NCBI GenBank assembly: GCA_965199185.1
Contig: CBDAQW010000037.1
Location: 248,001-312,000 of the forward strand
Direction of reading: 5' to 3'
DNA length: 64,000 nucleotides
DNA from: Endozoicomonas sp965199185
GTDB taxonomy: Bacteria > Pseudomonadota > Gammaproteobacteria > Pseudomonadales > Endozoicomonadaceae
Under the pieces are notes generated by a model. The model was not told the DNA's origin. It saw only the letters and a program-made list of their open reading frames with translations, and made no database searches. This document shows, in pieces, positions 52,179 through 61,038 of the stretch. Within the stretch, counting starts at the first letter, position 1. Each line of letters opens with the position of its first letter. Made by a program: the position numbers and the translations under genes.

Positions 52179-53990
52179 TCAGGCAAAAGCCGGTACTTCA
52201 AGGGCTGCCGTTTGTTTATCACCCAGCTGTTCTTCCGTCTGCTGAGCCAGATAAAGATTAAGATAAGGCCCGCTAACCTGAAGCAGTTCTTCATGGGTAC
52301 CACGCTGAACAATTTTACCTTTATCCATGACCAGTATCTGGTCGGCATCCTGAATAGTAGACAGCCGGTGTGCAACAGCAATGGTGGTTCGGGCTTCTCT
52401 CAGAGTGATTAATGCTTCCTTAATGGAGTGTTCGGTTTCACCATCAATATTGGCGGTGGCTTCATCAAGCAACAAAATCTTTGGATTCTGGGCAACGGTC
52501 CGGGCGAAAGACAACAACTGTCGTTCACCTGTTGAAAGCGCCTGCCCCCCTGCTCCTGGCTCATGCTGATAACCTTCTGCCAGTTTCTCAATAAAAGTAT
52601 GGGCATGAACTTTTCTAGCCGAGTGCTGTACCTGTTCTTCATTGATGTTGGCGTGGTTCAGACTGATATTTTCCGACAGAGTGCCGCTGAAAATATAAGG
52701 CTCCTGAAAGACCAGCCCCAAACCTTGTCGAAGTGTGTTTTCATCAAGACTGCTGAGTGACCGCTCATCAATCAGAATATCCCCCTGCTGATGCTGATAA
52801 AAACGCATTAACAGATTAATCACCGAACTTTTACCGCTACCACTGTGACCGACAATCGCCGTAAACTGACCTGGCTCTACAGTAAAGCTGATATCGTCCA
52901 ATGCCTGATTCTTACCATCATAAGACAGCGAAACATTTCTGAACTCCAGCCGTCCATTTTGGATAGGCGAATGTTGTTGCATCTGATTCTGATATTCTGG
53001 TTCAACGTCCAGCACCTGAAATAACCGCTCTGACGCTACCATCGATTGTTGCAGATTACTCATCTGCATGGTGATCTGCCGGAAAGGCTCAAAGAATCGT
53101 CCCAGGTAATTGATAAAAGCGTAAACAGTACCAATCTCAATAACGGTAAAACCGGCACGATAACCGAACCATCCCACCACCACAGCGAGAGCAATGGCGT
53201 TTAACAGATGAGTAAACGGCATCAAAAGCCAGCTATCGATACCGATATTCTTGCGCTTGAGCTGTGCCCAGGCCCGGTTATCGGCATCAAACTTTTCTTG
53301 CAGGTTTTCTTCCTGACGCATCGCCTGAATAATGCGCATGCCGTTCAGGGATTCATTTAGTCGGGTGTTGATATTAGCCAGTTGCGCTCGCACTCCGTGA
53401 ACGATCGGATGGCTGACTTTCTGATAAATACGAATCGCCAGGAGCATGACAGGGATCAGAAGCAGCGTCATAATCATCAATCGAACATCCAGCAGCATCA
53501 TGGCGACAAAGATACCTGCAACCCGGAAGAATGCCTGAAGAATGGAAGGAATAACCCCGACAAACATCTGGCGCAGAACTTCAGAGTCATTGGTGATACG
53601 AGACACCAGTCGTCCGGTGGGTTCGCTGTCAAAATAACTCATAGGCAGCTTTAGAACATGGGCAAAAAACATTCTTCGAATGTCATGCACAACCTTGAGT
53701 GCGTTGGCCTGAAACACCAAGCTTTGAATATACTGTAAAATGGCTGATATGGCATAAGCGCCAAACAGGGCTGAACCTAATATTGACAGTTGCATAATGT
53801 CGTCTTTACCCGGCGCAATGTAATCATCCAGAATGATTTTCATCAGCCAGGGGGCGGCCATTTCTACGGCTGTTGCCAACAGAAGTAAAAGAAATGCACC
53901 GGCAAAATGCCATTTATAGGGTTGCGCGTATTGAACCAGTCTGGAGAGTCCGGCGAATCCACGGGATTGATTTTCCTGAGGGATTGTCAT
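52179..53990 (-). CDS. ABC exporter, permease-ATPase half-transporter (MdlB/MsbA-like)
   Basis: 603 aa from M53990 (MTIPQENQSRGFAGL); the longer frame to 54089 overlaps the upstream gene and is unlikely. Six membrane helices, ABC_membrane domain, then an ATPase: Walker A VGHSGSGKSSVINLL, signature STGERQLLSFARTV, Walker B ILLLDEATANID and VAHRLSTI. The catalytic Glu after Walker B is present. It pairs with the next upstream half-transporter to form a heterodimer such as MdlAB. Confidence 0.88.
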   Translation of the reverse strand: MTIPQENQSRGFAGLSRLVQYAQPYKWHFAGAFLLLLLATAVEMAAPWLMKIILDDYIAPGKDDIMQLSILGSALFGAYAISAILQYIQSLVFQANALKVVHDIRRMFFAHVLKLPMSYFDSEPTGRLVSRITNDSEVLRQMFVGVIPSILQAFFRVAGIFVAMMLLDVRLMIMTLLLIPVMLLAIRIYQKVSHPIVHGVRAQLANINTRLNESLNGMRIIQAMRQEENLQEKFDADNRAWAQLKRKNIGIDSWLLMPFTHLLNAIALAVVVGWFGYRAGFTVIEIGTVYAFINYLGRFFEPFRQITMQMSNLQQSMVASERLFQVLDVEPEYQNQMQQHSPIQNGRLEFRNVSLSYDGKNQALDDISFTVEPGQFTAIVGHSGSGKSSVINLLMRFYQHQQGDILIDERSLSSLDENTLRQGLGLVFQEPYIFSGTLSENISLNHANINEEQVQHSARKVHAHTFIEKLAEGYQHEPGAGGQALSTGERQLLSFARTVAQNPKILLLDEATANIDGETEHSIKEALITLREARTTIAVAHRLSTIQDADQILVMDKGKIVQRGTHEELLQVSGPYLNLYLAQQTEEQLGDKQTAALEVPAFA

Positions 53991-54007
53991 CTTTGCTTTC
54001 GCTCCTG

Positions 54008-55792
54008 TCAGGCCACTTCGGTTATGCCGGATTCCTGCAGAGGTTGCAGAATAGTTCGGGCTTGCTGGCGGAAAATACGGGCATACCAACCTGTATTCTC
54101 ACGGCTATGATCCATTAGTTCATCATGAGTTCCCTGTTCAATGATCTCGCTATCATCCAATACCAGAATATGGTCGGCAGTGATTAATTCTGGCAAACGC
54201 TGAGTCACAAGGATGATGGTTTTCTGACCGTGCATCGCCGTCAGGTTTTTCAGAATACTGGCTTCAGTTTTCATATCGAGAGCGCTGAAACTGTCATCAA
54301 GCAATAAAATCTCAGCATCACTGAGCAGTGCTCTGGCAAGTGACAGCCGTTGTTTTTGTCCACCGGACAGGTTGATTCCGTTTTCACCCAAAAGGGTTTT
54401 ATACCCTCCTTTAAAGTGCAGAATTTCCTCATCTATACAGGCGAGCTTTGCCGCCTGCACAATATCCGCCTGGGATGCTTGCGGTGAAGCAAAGGCAATA
54501 TTTTCAGCAATAGTGCCTGAGAACAGCATCGGCTCTTGTGGAACCCAGGCGAGCTTATTGCGCAACGAGCTAATCTTTAACTGCTGCAAGGCTATACCGC
54601 CCAGAGTGATTGAGGAATCATCCTTAAGATCAAATTCGCGCAGTATTAGTCGCAGCAAGCTGCTTTTACCGCTACCGGTACGACCGGTGATACCGATGAA
54701 AGCACCTGCTGGTATATCAACCTTGATGTTCTTAAGGACAGAAGTGGTTTCATTCGGGTAATTAAATGAGTTGATATTGATAGACAGGTGACTATCCAGT
54801 GGTGCATCCACTGCATTTGGCGCATTTTGAATGCGGGGTGTGCGATTAAACAATTTCTCAAGGCGGCTCCAGGAGGCACTACCGCGCTGGAATACATTGA
54901 ACTGCCAGCCAAACTGCAACATAGGGCCGAGCATTTGCCCTAAATAGAGTGTGAAACTGGTCAGCAAACCAACAGTGAGCTGGTTCTCCTGGATCATCCA
55001 GGCACCACTCATCAAAGCAATGACAAAAGACAAACCAAAGAACAGGCTGATGCTTGGTCCGAACAGGGCATCCACAATGGCCACCCGTCGGTTAGCATCC
55101 ACAGACTCATCCGACAGACGTTCAAACCGGTCTAATTGCCGTCGAGTAAGCTGATGCGCTTTCACTGCACGAATGCCGGCAATGGCTTCCCGGGTCTCTT
55201 CATTAAGATTGGAAAACGTCTGTTGTGCGGTACCAAAACGACGATGGAGCAATATACCGTAACGGTTCGTTGCCCAAACGAGAATCGGGAATGGCAACAT
55301 CGCCAACAAGGTCAGTTTGCCACTCACCACAAAGATCATGGCAAAAAGAACCGTAAGCCCGGCAATCAATGAGTCTACCAATGTCATGATGCCAACACCG
55401 GCGCTTTCTTCCACGGCATTCAGGTCATTGGTGGCATGCGCCATCAGGTCACCAGTGGTATGGCGCTGATAAAACTCAGGAGACAGTTGGGTAAAGTGCG
55501 CAAATAAGCGGCTTCGCTGCTTTCTGACCAATTCAATCGACGCACCATAGAGTTCCGCTCGCCATACATAGCGCAAGCCATAAACCACAACACCTGTCGC
55601 CAGAATGCCTGCCACATTAAAGATCAGGTCTGAGTCGGTAAGACTGTTATTTTTTATGCCATCAATTACCCGGCCAATGAGCCAGGGCGGAAGAAGATTC
55701 AGCAAAGAAACAATCTGCAGGCAGATGAAGGCGAGCAGGTACTGTTTCCAATATTCTTTGAGAATAAATCTCAGTTTCCAGAGTAATTTCAA
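54008..55792 (-). CDS. ABC exporter, permease-ATPase half-transporter (MdlA-like)
   Basis: 594 aa. Six membrane helices, then an ATPase: Walker A TGRTGSGKSSLLRLI, signature INLSGGQKQRLSLARALL, Walker B ILLLDDSFSALD. The residue after Walker B is Asp, not Glu, which is the usual mark of the degenerate site in heterodimeric exporters; the partner has Glu. It lies between the MarR gene (22 bp upstream) and its partner (17 bp downstream). Likely a drug or lipid exporter. Confidence 0.88.
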   Translation of the reverse strand: MKLLWKLRFILKEYWKQYLLAFICLQIVSLLNLLPPWLIGRVIDGIKNNSLTDSDLIFNVAGILATGVVVYGLRYVWRAELYGASIELVRKQRSRLFAHFTQLSPEFYQRHTTGDLMAHATNDLNAVEESAGVGIMTLVDSLIAGLTVLFAMIFVVSGKLTLLAMLPFPILVWATNRYGILLHRRFGTAQQTFSNLNEETREAIAGIRAVKAHQLTRRQLDRFERLSDESVDANRRVAIVDALFGPSISLFFGLSFVIALMSGAWMIQENQLTVGLLTSFTLYLGQMLGPMLQFGWQFNVFQRGSASWSRLEKLFNRTPRIQNAPNAVDAPLDSHLSININSFNYPNETTSVLKNIKVDIPAGAFIGITGRTGSGKSSLLRLILREFDLKDDSSITLGGIALQQLKISSLRNKLAWVPQEPMLFSGTIAENIAFASPQASQADIVQAAKLACIDEEILHFKGGYKTLLGENGINLSGGQKQRLSLARALLSDAEILLLDDSFSALDMKTEASILKNLTAMHGQKTIILVTQRLPELITADHILVLDDSEIIEQGTHDELMDHSRENTGWYARIFRQQARTILQPLQESGITEVA

Positions 55793-55813
55793 TCGAGTGC
55801 CTTTGGATAAAAA

Positions 55814-56269
55814 TCAGGGTGCCAGTGCAGCTTTTCCTAGTGCAGCTTTCCCCAGTGAACCTTTCAGAGCATTGATGCCAGAAGTCAGCTGTCTGACTTC
55901 ATCTTTGTCCATAGATTCCAGCAATGTCTGTAGGTGCCCGGTCTGTCTTTGAGTGACTTCTTTAATGGTTTTTAGACCAGCACTCGTTAAGCTCAGGCAG
56001 CGGACTCTGGCGTCATCGGGACTGATATTGATAGCAACCAGATTCTGCTTTTCCAGTCTTTGGACGACACGTGTCGCACCGCTTTTAGTGATACCCAGTG
56101 TGGTGCCAATAATTTGTATCGGGCTTTCAGGGCAGTTATGAATCAGTTTAAGGGTAAGCAAATCCACCATTGCCAGATTTTCATGTTGCGAACCAGAACA
56201 GCAAAGTCCGTTGAAATACCAGCTTAAACAGATCAGGTTATCATACAGGAGGGAGGCTTGTTTGTTCAT
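55814..56269 (-). CDS. MarR-family transcriptional regulator
   Basis: 151 aa from MNKQASLLYDNL. Winged helix DNA-binding region: IIGTTLGITKSGATRVVQRL, then the wing EKQNLVAINISPDDARVRCL. First gene of marR-ABC-ABC, so it most likely represses this exporter in the absence of ligand. The C-terminus ends in a short repeat (LGKAALGKAALAP) from duplicated DNA. The overall fold length is normal. Confidence 0.88.
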   Translation of the reverse strand: MNKQASLLYDNLICLSWYFNGLCCSGSQHENLAMVDLLTLKLIHNCPESPIQIIGTTLGITKSGATRVVQRLEKQNLVAINISPDDARVRCLSLTSAGLKTIKEVTQRQTGHLQTLLESMDKDEVRQLTSGINALKGSLGKAALGKAALAP

Positions 56270-56402
56270 GCGCACCATGGTTCTATATTGGAGCGCCTAT
56301 TGAACGACACTTGGTTGACAGCGTCAACCAAGTGAATACCGAAGTTAAGTGATTCTATTGAAGTCTCATTGCGAGATTGCTAATGATGCCGCTAATCGGT
56401 TT

Positions 56403-57881
56403 TTACTTTGCGGTTAACGCTGTGTTTGCTGATTGATCACTGGCCACCACTCTTTCCGATGTAATTCCATTCCAGGCTCTGGTGTCCAGATCCAGATCAG
56501 AGAAATCTTCAGGATTAAATACCGGACGCTCGACGCCTGCTTGCAATTGCTGGCGAAAATCCTTGATGACTCTCAGGCAAACCGGTAGCAACATCATGAT
56601 TACCACTAGATTGACCACCGCCAGAACACCCATCAGTGGGTCAGAGAAGAAGAAGACGGATGTTGCGCCAGAAGCCGTTGCTCCCAGAAATACAATGCCG
56701 ATAATCACAACACGAAGCACATTTAAAGCCACAGGGCTTTTGGTAATAATGGTCAACGCGTTCTCACCAAGGTAGTAGTTGTAAATAATGGAGCTGAAAG
56801 CAAAGAGCAGAATCATGAAGGTCAGGAAGTACTGCGCCCATGCACCAAGATGTGCGGCCAGTGACTGCTGTGTGAGTGCAATGCCGTCCATTCCCTCAGC
56901 ACCAGGGACGTAGACATCGCCCAGAAGAATCACAAATGCAGTGCAGGAACAGATCAGGAAAGTATCAATGAATACAGAGAACGCCTGAGTGATACCCTGG
57001 CTTACAGGGTGGTGGACTTCCGCAGTTGCGGCAATGTTTGGTGCAGAGCCAAGGCCGGCTTCATTGGAGAAAAGACCACGACGCATACCGTTAGCAATCG
57101 CCGCACCAATACCACCGCTGACGGCTTCTTCAAGACCAAAAGCATTGGCGATGATAGACCACAGAATATCCGGTAGTTCAGTGATATTGATAGCAATAAT
57201 AAACAGCGTCATCAATATGTAGCAGCACGCCATTACCGGAACGACCACATCAGACACTTTGGCAATACGACGAATGCCGCCAAATACAATGAATCCGGCG
57301 ATCACTGCCAGCAAACTGCCTGTCACCAGCCGGCTGATGCCCAGACTGTCTTGAACAGCACCGGCCACTGTGTTGCCCTGAAACGCGTTAAAGCCGATGC
57401 CGAAAGCAGCAATCAGACAAACGGCATACACAATTGCTAACCAACGGTAATTCTGCCCTAAACCGTGCAAAATCACTCTTGCGGGACCGCCACGAAATGC
57501 ACCGTCTGCCTGACGACGTTTAAATACCTGAGCCAGAGTACATTCGACAAGGCTGGTCGCCATGCCCACAAAGGCAATCGCCCACATCCAGAAGACCGCG
57601 CCAGGTCCACCCAGAGTGATAGCCACAGCAACACCGGCAATGTTGCCGCCACCAACACGACCACCTACGGAAATTAAAAGAGCTGAACGTGCAGAGATGA
57701 CGTTTGGATCACCATTCTGATCTTTAGGTGATAAAACACTGAACATTCTTTTAAAGAATTCAACCTGAACAAAGCCGGTCATTAATGTGATGAATAGACC
57801 AAAAACCACCAGAAGTGGGATTAAGGAGTGACCCCAGGTGAGGTCTCCAATGAGATTAAAGAAATTTTCAACATAGTGCAT
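56403..57881 (-). CDS. AGCS-family sodium:alanine/glycine symporter
   Basis: 492 aa, about eleven membrane helices. Family marks: GGRVGGGNIAGVAVAITLGG, PGAVFWMWAIAFVGMATSLV, RRGLFSNEAGLGSAPNIAAT and TFMILLFAFSSIIYNYYLGE. Imports alanine or glycine with Na+; the exact substrate is not visible. Single-gene unit. Confidence 0.93.
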   Translation of the reverse strand: MHYVENFFNLIGDLTWGHSLIPLLVVFGLFITLMTGFVQVEFFKRMFSVLSPKDQNGDPNVISARSALLISVGGRVGGGNIAGVAVAITLGGPGAVFWMWAIAFVGMATSLVECTLAQVFKRRQADGAFRGGPARVILHGLGQNYRWLAIVYAVCLIAAFGIGFNAFQGNTVAGAVQDSLGISRLVTGSLLAVIAGFIVFGGIRRIAKVSDVVVPVMACCYILMTLFIIAINITELPDILWSIIANAFGLEEAVSGGIGAAIANGMRRGLFSNEAGLGSAPNIAATAEVHHPVSQGITQAFSVFIDTFLICSCTAFVILLGDVYVPGAEGMDGIALTQQSLAAHLGAWAQYFLTFMILLFAFSSIIYNYYLGENALTIITKSPVALNVLRVVIIGIVFLGATASGATSVFFFSDPLMGVLAVVNLVVIMMLLPVCLRVIKDFRQQLQAGVERPVFNPEDFSDLDLDTRAWNGITSERVVASDQSANTALTAK

Positions 57882-58095
57882 ACATATTACCGCATTTGTT
57901 CCGTCGTTTTTTATGAAGCTGCGACATTAGATCATCTTTCAGGAAAATTATCTTGTAAATTATTGGAATTGTTTTTCTGGTATTTTGAATATCATACTCA
58001 ATGGTAGTGATCGCGATTAACTGATAAATTATTGGGTAGTTTGTAATATGTTGTTATTAGATGGTTAGAAAATGATGCCTTTTTTGTAAAGCAAA

Positions 58096-58124
58096 GAAAA
58101 AGGGCAAAATATTAATTGCCCTTT
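58096..58124 (-). terminator. Terminator of the nap operon
   Basis: On the minus strand AAAGGGCAA-loop-TTGCCCTTT followed by a T-rich run, 18 bp after the last small gene of the nap operon. Confidence 0.85.
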
Positions 58125-58141
58125 GCTGATTAATTGCCGGG

Positions 58142-58282
58142 TTAATTTAATGACTCATCTTTTTTGCTTCTATCAATCAAAAAACAAAAAACCAGAGCGG
58201 TGACCGCAAAACCGCCAATGAAAATAGCAGGCATTGCCGCATACCCTAACGTATGCCAGATAATGGATTCCAGTGCGCTCAT
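58142..58282 (-). CDS. 46-aa membrane protein (TIGR02808-type) at the end of the nap operon
   Basis: 46 codons, starting MSALESIIWHTLGYAAMPAI and followed by a hydrophobic helix (FIGGFAVTALVFCFLI) and a charged tail. The ATG directly abuts the napC stop codon, and GGAGG lies inside the napC 3' end at the right distance. Small proteins of this type lie next to nap genes in Vibrio and relatives (TIGR02808 family, from memory). The function is unknown; a membrane subunit or assembly factor for NapC is possible. Confidence 0.7.
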   Translation of the reverse strand: MSALESIIWHTLGYAAMPAIFIGGFAVTALVFCFLIDRSKKDESLN

Positions 58283-58891
58283 TTACCAGCCCTCCACACC
58301 GTGCATATTTGGTAGTTCATGGGCGATACCTTTGTGACAATCGATACAAGTTTCGCCGGTTGCCGGTACCTTATCAGTACCAATAAACGCCTTGCTGTGA
58401 ACGGTCATAGCGCGATGAGATTGTTCAGAGAAATCCATAGACTCAAAGTGGTGACAGTTACGGCACTCCTGAGAATCGTTAGCCTTCATACGAGCCCACT
58501 CCCGTTCAGCCATTTCACGACGATGGGCAACAAATTTTTCACGGGTATCGATTTTACCGGTGATCTTGCCCCAGAGTTCTTGACTGGCCCGAATTTTACG
58601 AACCAGCTTAGGTGTCCACTCTTTAGGAACATGGCAGTCAGAACAGATCGCCTGTACACCGGAACGGTTGTTATAGTGAATCGTAGACTTGTATTCTTCG
58701 TAGACGTTATCACGCATCTCATGGCAACCAATACAGAACTCTTCGGTATTAGCCGCTTCCATACCGGTATTAAACCCGCCCCAGAAAATAACCCCGGCAG
58801 CAAAACCAAAAGCCAGCACCAGACCCATGGCAATACGAGTTGGTGATGATAACAGCCGCCAGTAGCGTTTCAGGAAAAAATCCTCTGACAT
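58283..58891 (-). CDS. napC: Tetrahaem cytochrome c NapC
   Basis: 202 aa from MSEDFFLKRYWRLL. One N-terminal anchor helix (MGLVLAFGFAAGVIFWGG) and four CxxCH haem sites: CIGCH, CSDCH, CRNCH, CIDCH. NapC oxidises membrane quinol and passes electrons to NapB/NapA. An upstream in-frame Met (58909) overlaps the napB stop; the one at 58891 fits the family better. The 46-aa gene follows with no gap. Confidence 0.95.
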   Translation of the reverse strand: MSEDFFLKRYWRLLSSPTRIAMGLVLAFGFAAGVIFWGGFNTGMEAANTEEFCIGCHEMRDNVYEEYKSTIHYNNRSGVQAICSDCHVPKEWTPKLVRKIRASQELWGKITGKIDTREKFVAHRREMAEREWARMKANDSQECRNCHHFESMDFSEQSHRAMTVHSKAFIGTDKVPATGETCIDCHKGIAHELPNMHGVEGW

Positions 58892-58908
58892 AATCGTTCT
58901 CCTTTTCA

Positions 58909-59346
58909 TTATTTCAGGGATTCAACCGGCTCAAAGTTATTCTCTTTGAGAGGCTTGGTATTTGCCTGGGGTACGTGACACTGCAGACAAAAATAACGAC
59001 CAGGCGCAACATCAGCCAGCTGCTTGTTATTGCGATCGTGGAAGTGTGTGACACTGATTTTAGTGGCACCGTATTTAGAAGCGTTCTTCCAGCTATGGCA
59101 GCGTAAACAGCCATTTACGTCTTTATTGACTTCTATACCACGAGTGTCGTGTGGAATAAGCGGTGGTTGCTGAACAAAATCCCGTGGCAGGGGGGTGTCG
59201 CTTTCCAATGTTTTTTTAAGAGGAGTAGCAGGCGCCTCATGGGCAAGGCTATCGCTACGCAGGGAGTCCAATCCCCCGTTTCCGGCAAAAACAGAAGCGC
59301 TGACTAATATTGAAAAAGACAGGGCAATAATAGATTTCAATTTCAT
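58909..59346 (-). CDS. napB: Dihaem cytochrome c NapB
   Basis: 145 aa, periplasmic. Signal peptide (IIALSFSILVSASVFAGN). Two haem sites, CLRCH and CLQCH, with additional His ligands. Small electron-transfer subunit of the NapAB nitrate reductase. It lies 77 bp after napH. Confidence 0.95.
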   Translation of the reverse strand: MKLKSIIALSFSILVSASVFAGNGGLDSLRSDSLAHEAPATPLKKTLESDTPLPRDFVQQPPLIPHDTRGIEVNKDVNGCLRCHSWKNASKYGATKISVTHFHDRNNKQLADVAPGRYFCLQCHVPQANTKPLKENNFEPVESLK

Positions 59347-59423
59347 GGCCTTAGTTCTCCGCCATCATGGCAATAAATATTTCGTTTTATGCCACCGTCC
59401 ATCACCGGTGTTTTAAAACCGGT

Positions 59424-60233
59424 TTATGATTCTCTGGTGGTTAAAATAATCTGATATTCAAAAACATCTTTGTCGCAGACATCGATGCAACGACCGCAGC
59501 GAGTACAATCGGATTTACTTAAAACAGGACTCTTGCCTTTCTTCTCTTTCAGTGCGGCAGGTAGAATCTGTGGCTCCGGGCAGATGGCATAGCAATCCAT
59601 GCAATCATCACAATTCTGTCGTTTACTGGCTTTTACCAGTAATGGGCTGAACTTGCCCAGCACACTGTAAAATGCACCCAACGGGCAAAGGTGACCACAC
59701 CAGCCTCTGGACGTGACCAGCAGGTCAAACAGAAAAATACCTGCCAATAACATCCAGCCAGTTCCCATGGTGAAGAGGATTCCGCGATACACCAGACTGA
59801 CCGGATTGACAAACTCCCAGACCATCAGCCCCGTAACTACTGGCAATACCAGAACCATTACCAGTATCCAGTAACGAGCTGTGCGCGGAAGTTTATGACT
59901 GTTGCGAATGCCCAGTCTACGGCGCAGCCAGTGAGCTGCATCAGTGATAACATTGACCGGACAGACCCAGCTACAGAAACTTCTGCCGCCGAGCAGGGCG
60001 TAAACTGCTATAACAATCGCGGCACCAATGAGCCCCTGGCCAATGACCGGATGACCTGACAACAAACTTTGCAGTACTGCCAGAGGGTCACTCATGGGAA
60101 TGCGGTCAAACAGCAGACTGGACGACAGGTTACCTTTAAACAGGTTAATGCCAGCCAAAGGCGCTGCCAGAAACAAAGCCAGAACAGACAGTTGCGTTAG
60201 ACGACGGGCGAACAAAAAACGAAGAGTTTTCAT
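59424..60233 (-). CDS. napH: NapH, membrane ferredoxin-type quinol oxidase subunit
   Basis: 269 aa with about four to five membrane helices. Cytoplasm-facing CxxxCP motifs (FCSWVCPVNVI, CGHLCPLGAFY) and a C-terminal pair of 4Fe-4S sites (CDDCMDCYAICPE; CTRCGRCIDVCDKD). With NapG it forms a second quinol route to NapA, mainly for ubiquinol. It overlaps napG by 4 bp. Confidence 0.95.
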   Translation of the reverse strand: MKTLRFLFARRLTQLSVLALFLAAPLAGINLFKGNLSSSLLFDRIPMSDPLAVLQSLLSGHPVIGQGLIGAAIVIAVYALLGGRSFCSWVCPVNVITDAAHWLRRRLGIRNSHKLPRTARYWILVMVLVLPVVTGLMVWEFVNPVSLVYRGILFTMGTGWMLLAGIFLFDLLVTSRGWCGHLCPLGAFYSVLGKFSPLLVKASKRQNCDDCMDCYAICPEPQILPAALKEKKGKSPVLSKSDCTRCGRCIDVCDKDVFEYQIILTTRES

Positions 60234-61006
60234 TGTTCACCTCCCGGTCTCCTGACAGGCAATCTGTCTTTACTCTCCCAGGGCACCAGTTTTTCTCCAG
60301 TACGTGCTTCTTCCTGCCAGCTGAAGCGATAATGCTTACCCAGCTCGCCCTGAGCCAGTTCTCTTGGAAAGACTTTGATGGCCGCTTCATCCAGTACGCA
60401 GGCGTGTTCACACTTACCGCAGCCAGTGCAGGCGTCAGTGTTCACTACAGGTTCAAAGACCGCATGAGCATTGGTGCGGGTGTTGTGAGAAACGTCCAGC
60501 CTGATGGCATCATCAATCAGCGGGCAGACCCGGTAACACACATCACAACGCAGTCCTTGCAGGTTCAGACAGTTTTTCCGGTCAATGAGAACAGCGACAC
60601 CCATACGAGCATCATTGATATCAGTCAGGTTCTGATCCAGTGAACCACTGGGGCAGTTGCTGATGCAGGGAATGTCTTCGCACATTTCGCAGGGGATTTC
60701 CCTGGCATTAAACCATGGGGTTCCGGTTGCTACCGGATCTTCCGGAGCTGCCAGTTTAAGCGTGTCATAAGGGCAGTCACTAACGCAGATGCCACAGCGC
60801 AGACAGGAAGCAAGAAAGTCCTGTTCCGGGAGAGCCGCTGGTGGACGTAAAACCTGTGCTGCATGAACACCAGAGCGTTCAGCAACAAATGTCAAACCCA
60901 GTCCGAGCAGACTGACGGCACAAGCCGCCTGTGCTGTATCCGTCATAAAACGACGACGACTCAGGCTGGTTGGTTTGACGGTTTTACTGCCTCCAGTTTT
61001 TTTCAT
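60230..61006 (-). CDS. napG: NapG, periplasmic polyferredoxin
   Basis: 258 aa. Tat signal (SLSRRRFMTDTAQAACA). Four 4Fe-4S sites: CLRCGICVSDCP, CEMCEDIPCISNCP, CDVCYRVCP with an upstream Cys, and CTGCGKCEHAC. Hands electrons from NapH to NapC/B. It is 33 bp after napA. Confidence 0.95.
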   Translation of the reverse strand: MKKTGGSKTVKPTSLSRRRFMTDTAQAACAVSLLGLGLTFVAERSGVHAAQVLRPPAALPEQDFLASCLRCGICVSDCPYDTLKLAAPEDPVATGTPWFNAREIPCEMCEDIPCISNCPSGSLDQNLTDINDARMGVAVLIDRKNCLNLQGLRCDVCYRVCPLIDDAIRLDVSHNTRTNAHAVFEPVVNTDACTGCGKCEHACVLDEAAIKVFPRELAQGELGKHYRFSWQEEARTGEKLVPWESKDRLPVRRPGGEQ

Positions 61007-61038
61007 CAGGTTATCTCCCGGGTAAACGTCACTGGTAA

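Noticed and set aside
53991..54089. Longer N-terminus for the second ABC half-transporter
   Set aside because: It would overlap the upstream gene by 82 bp and adds a segment unlike the family.
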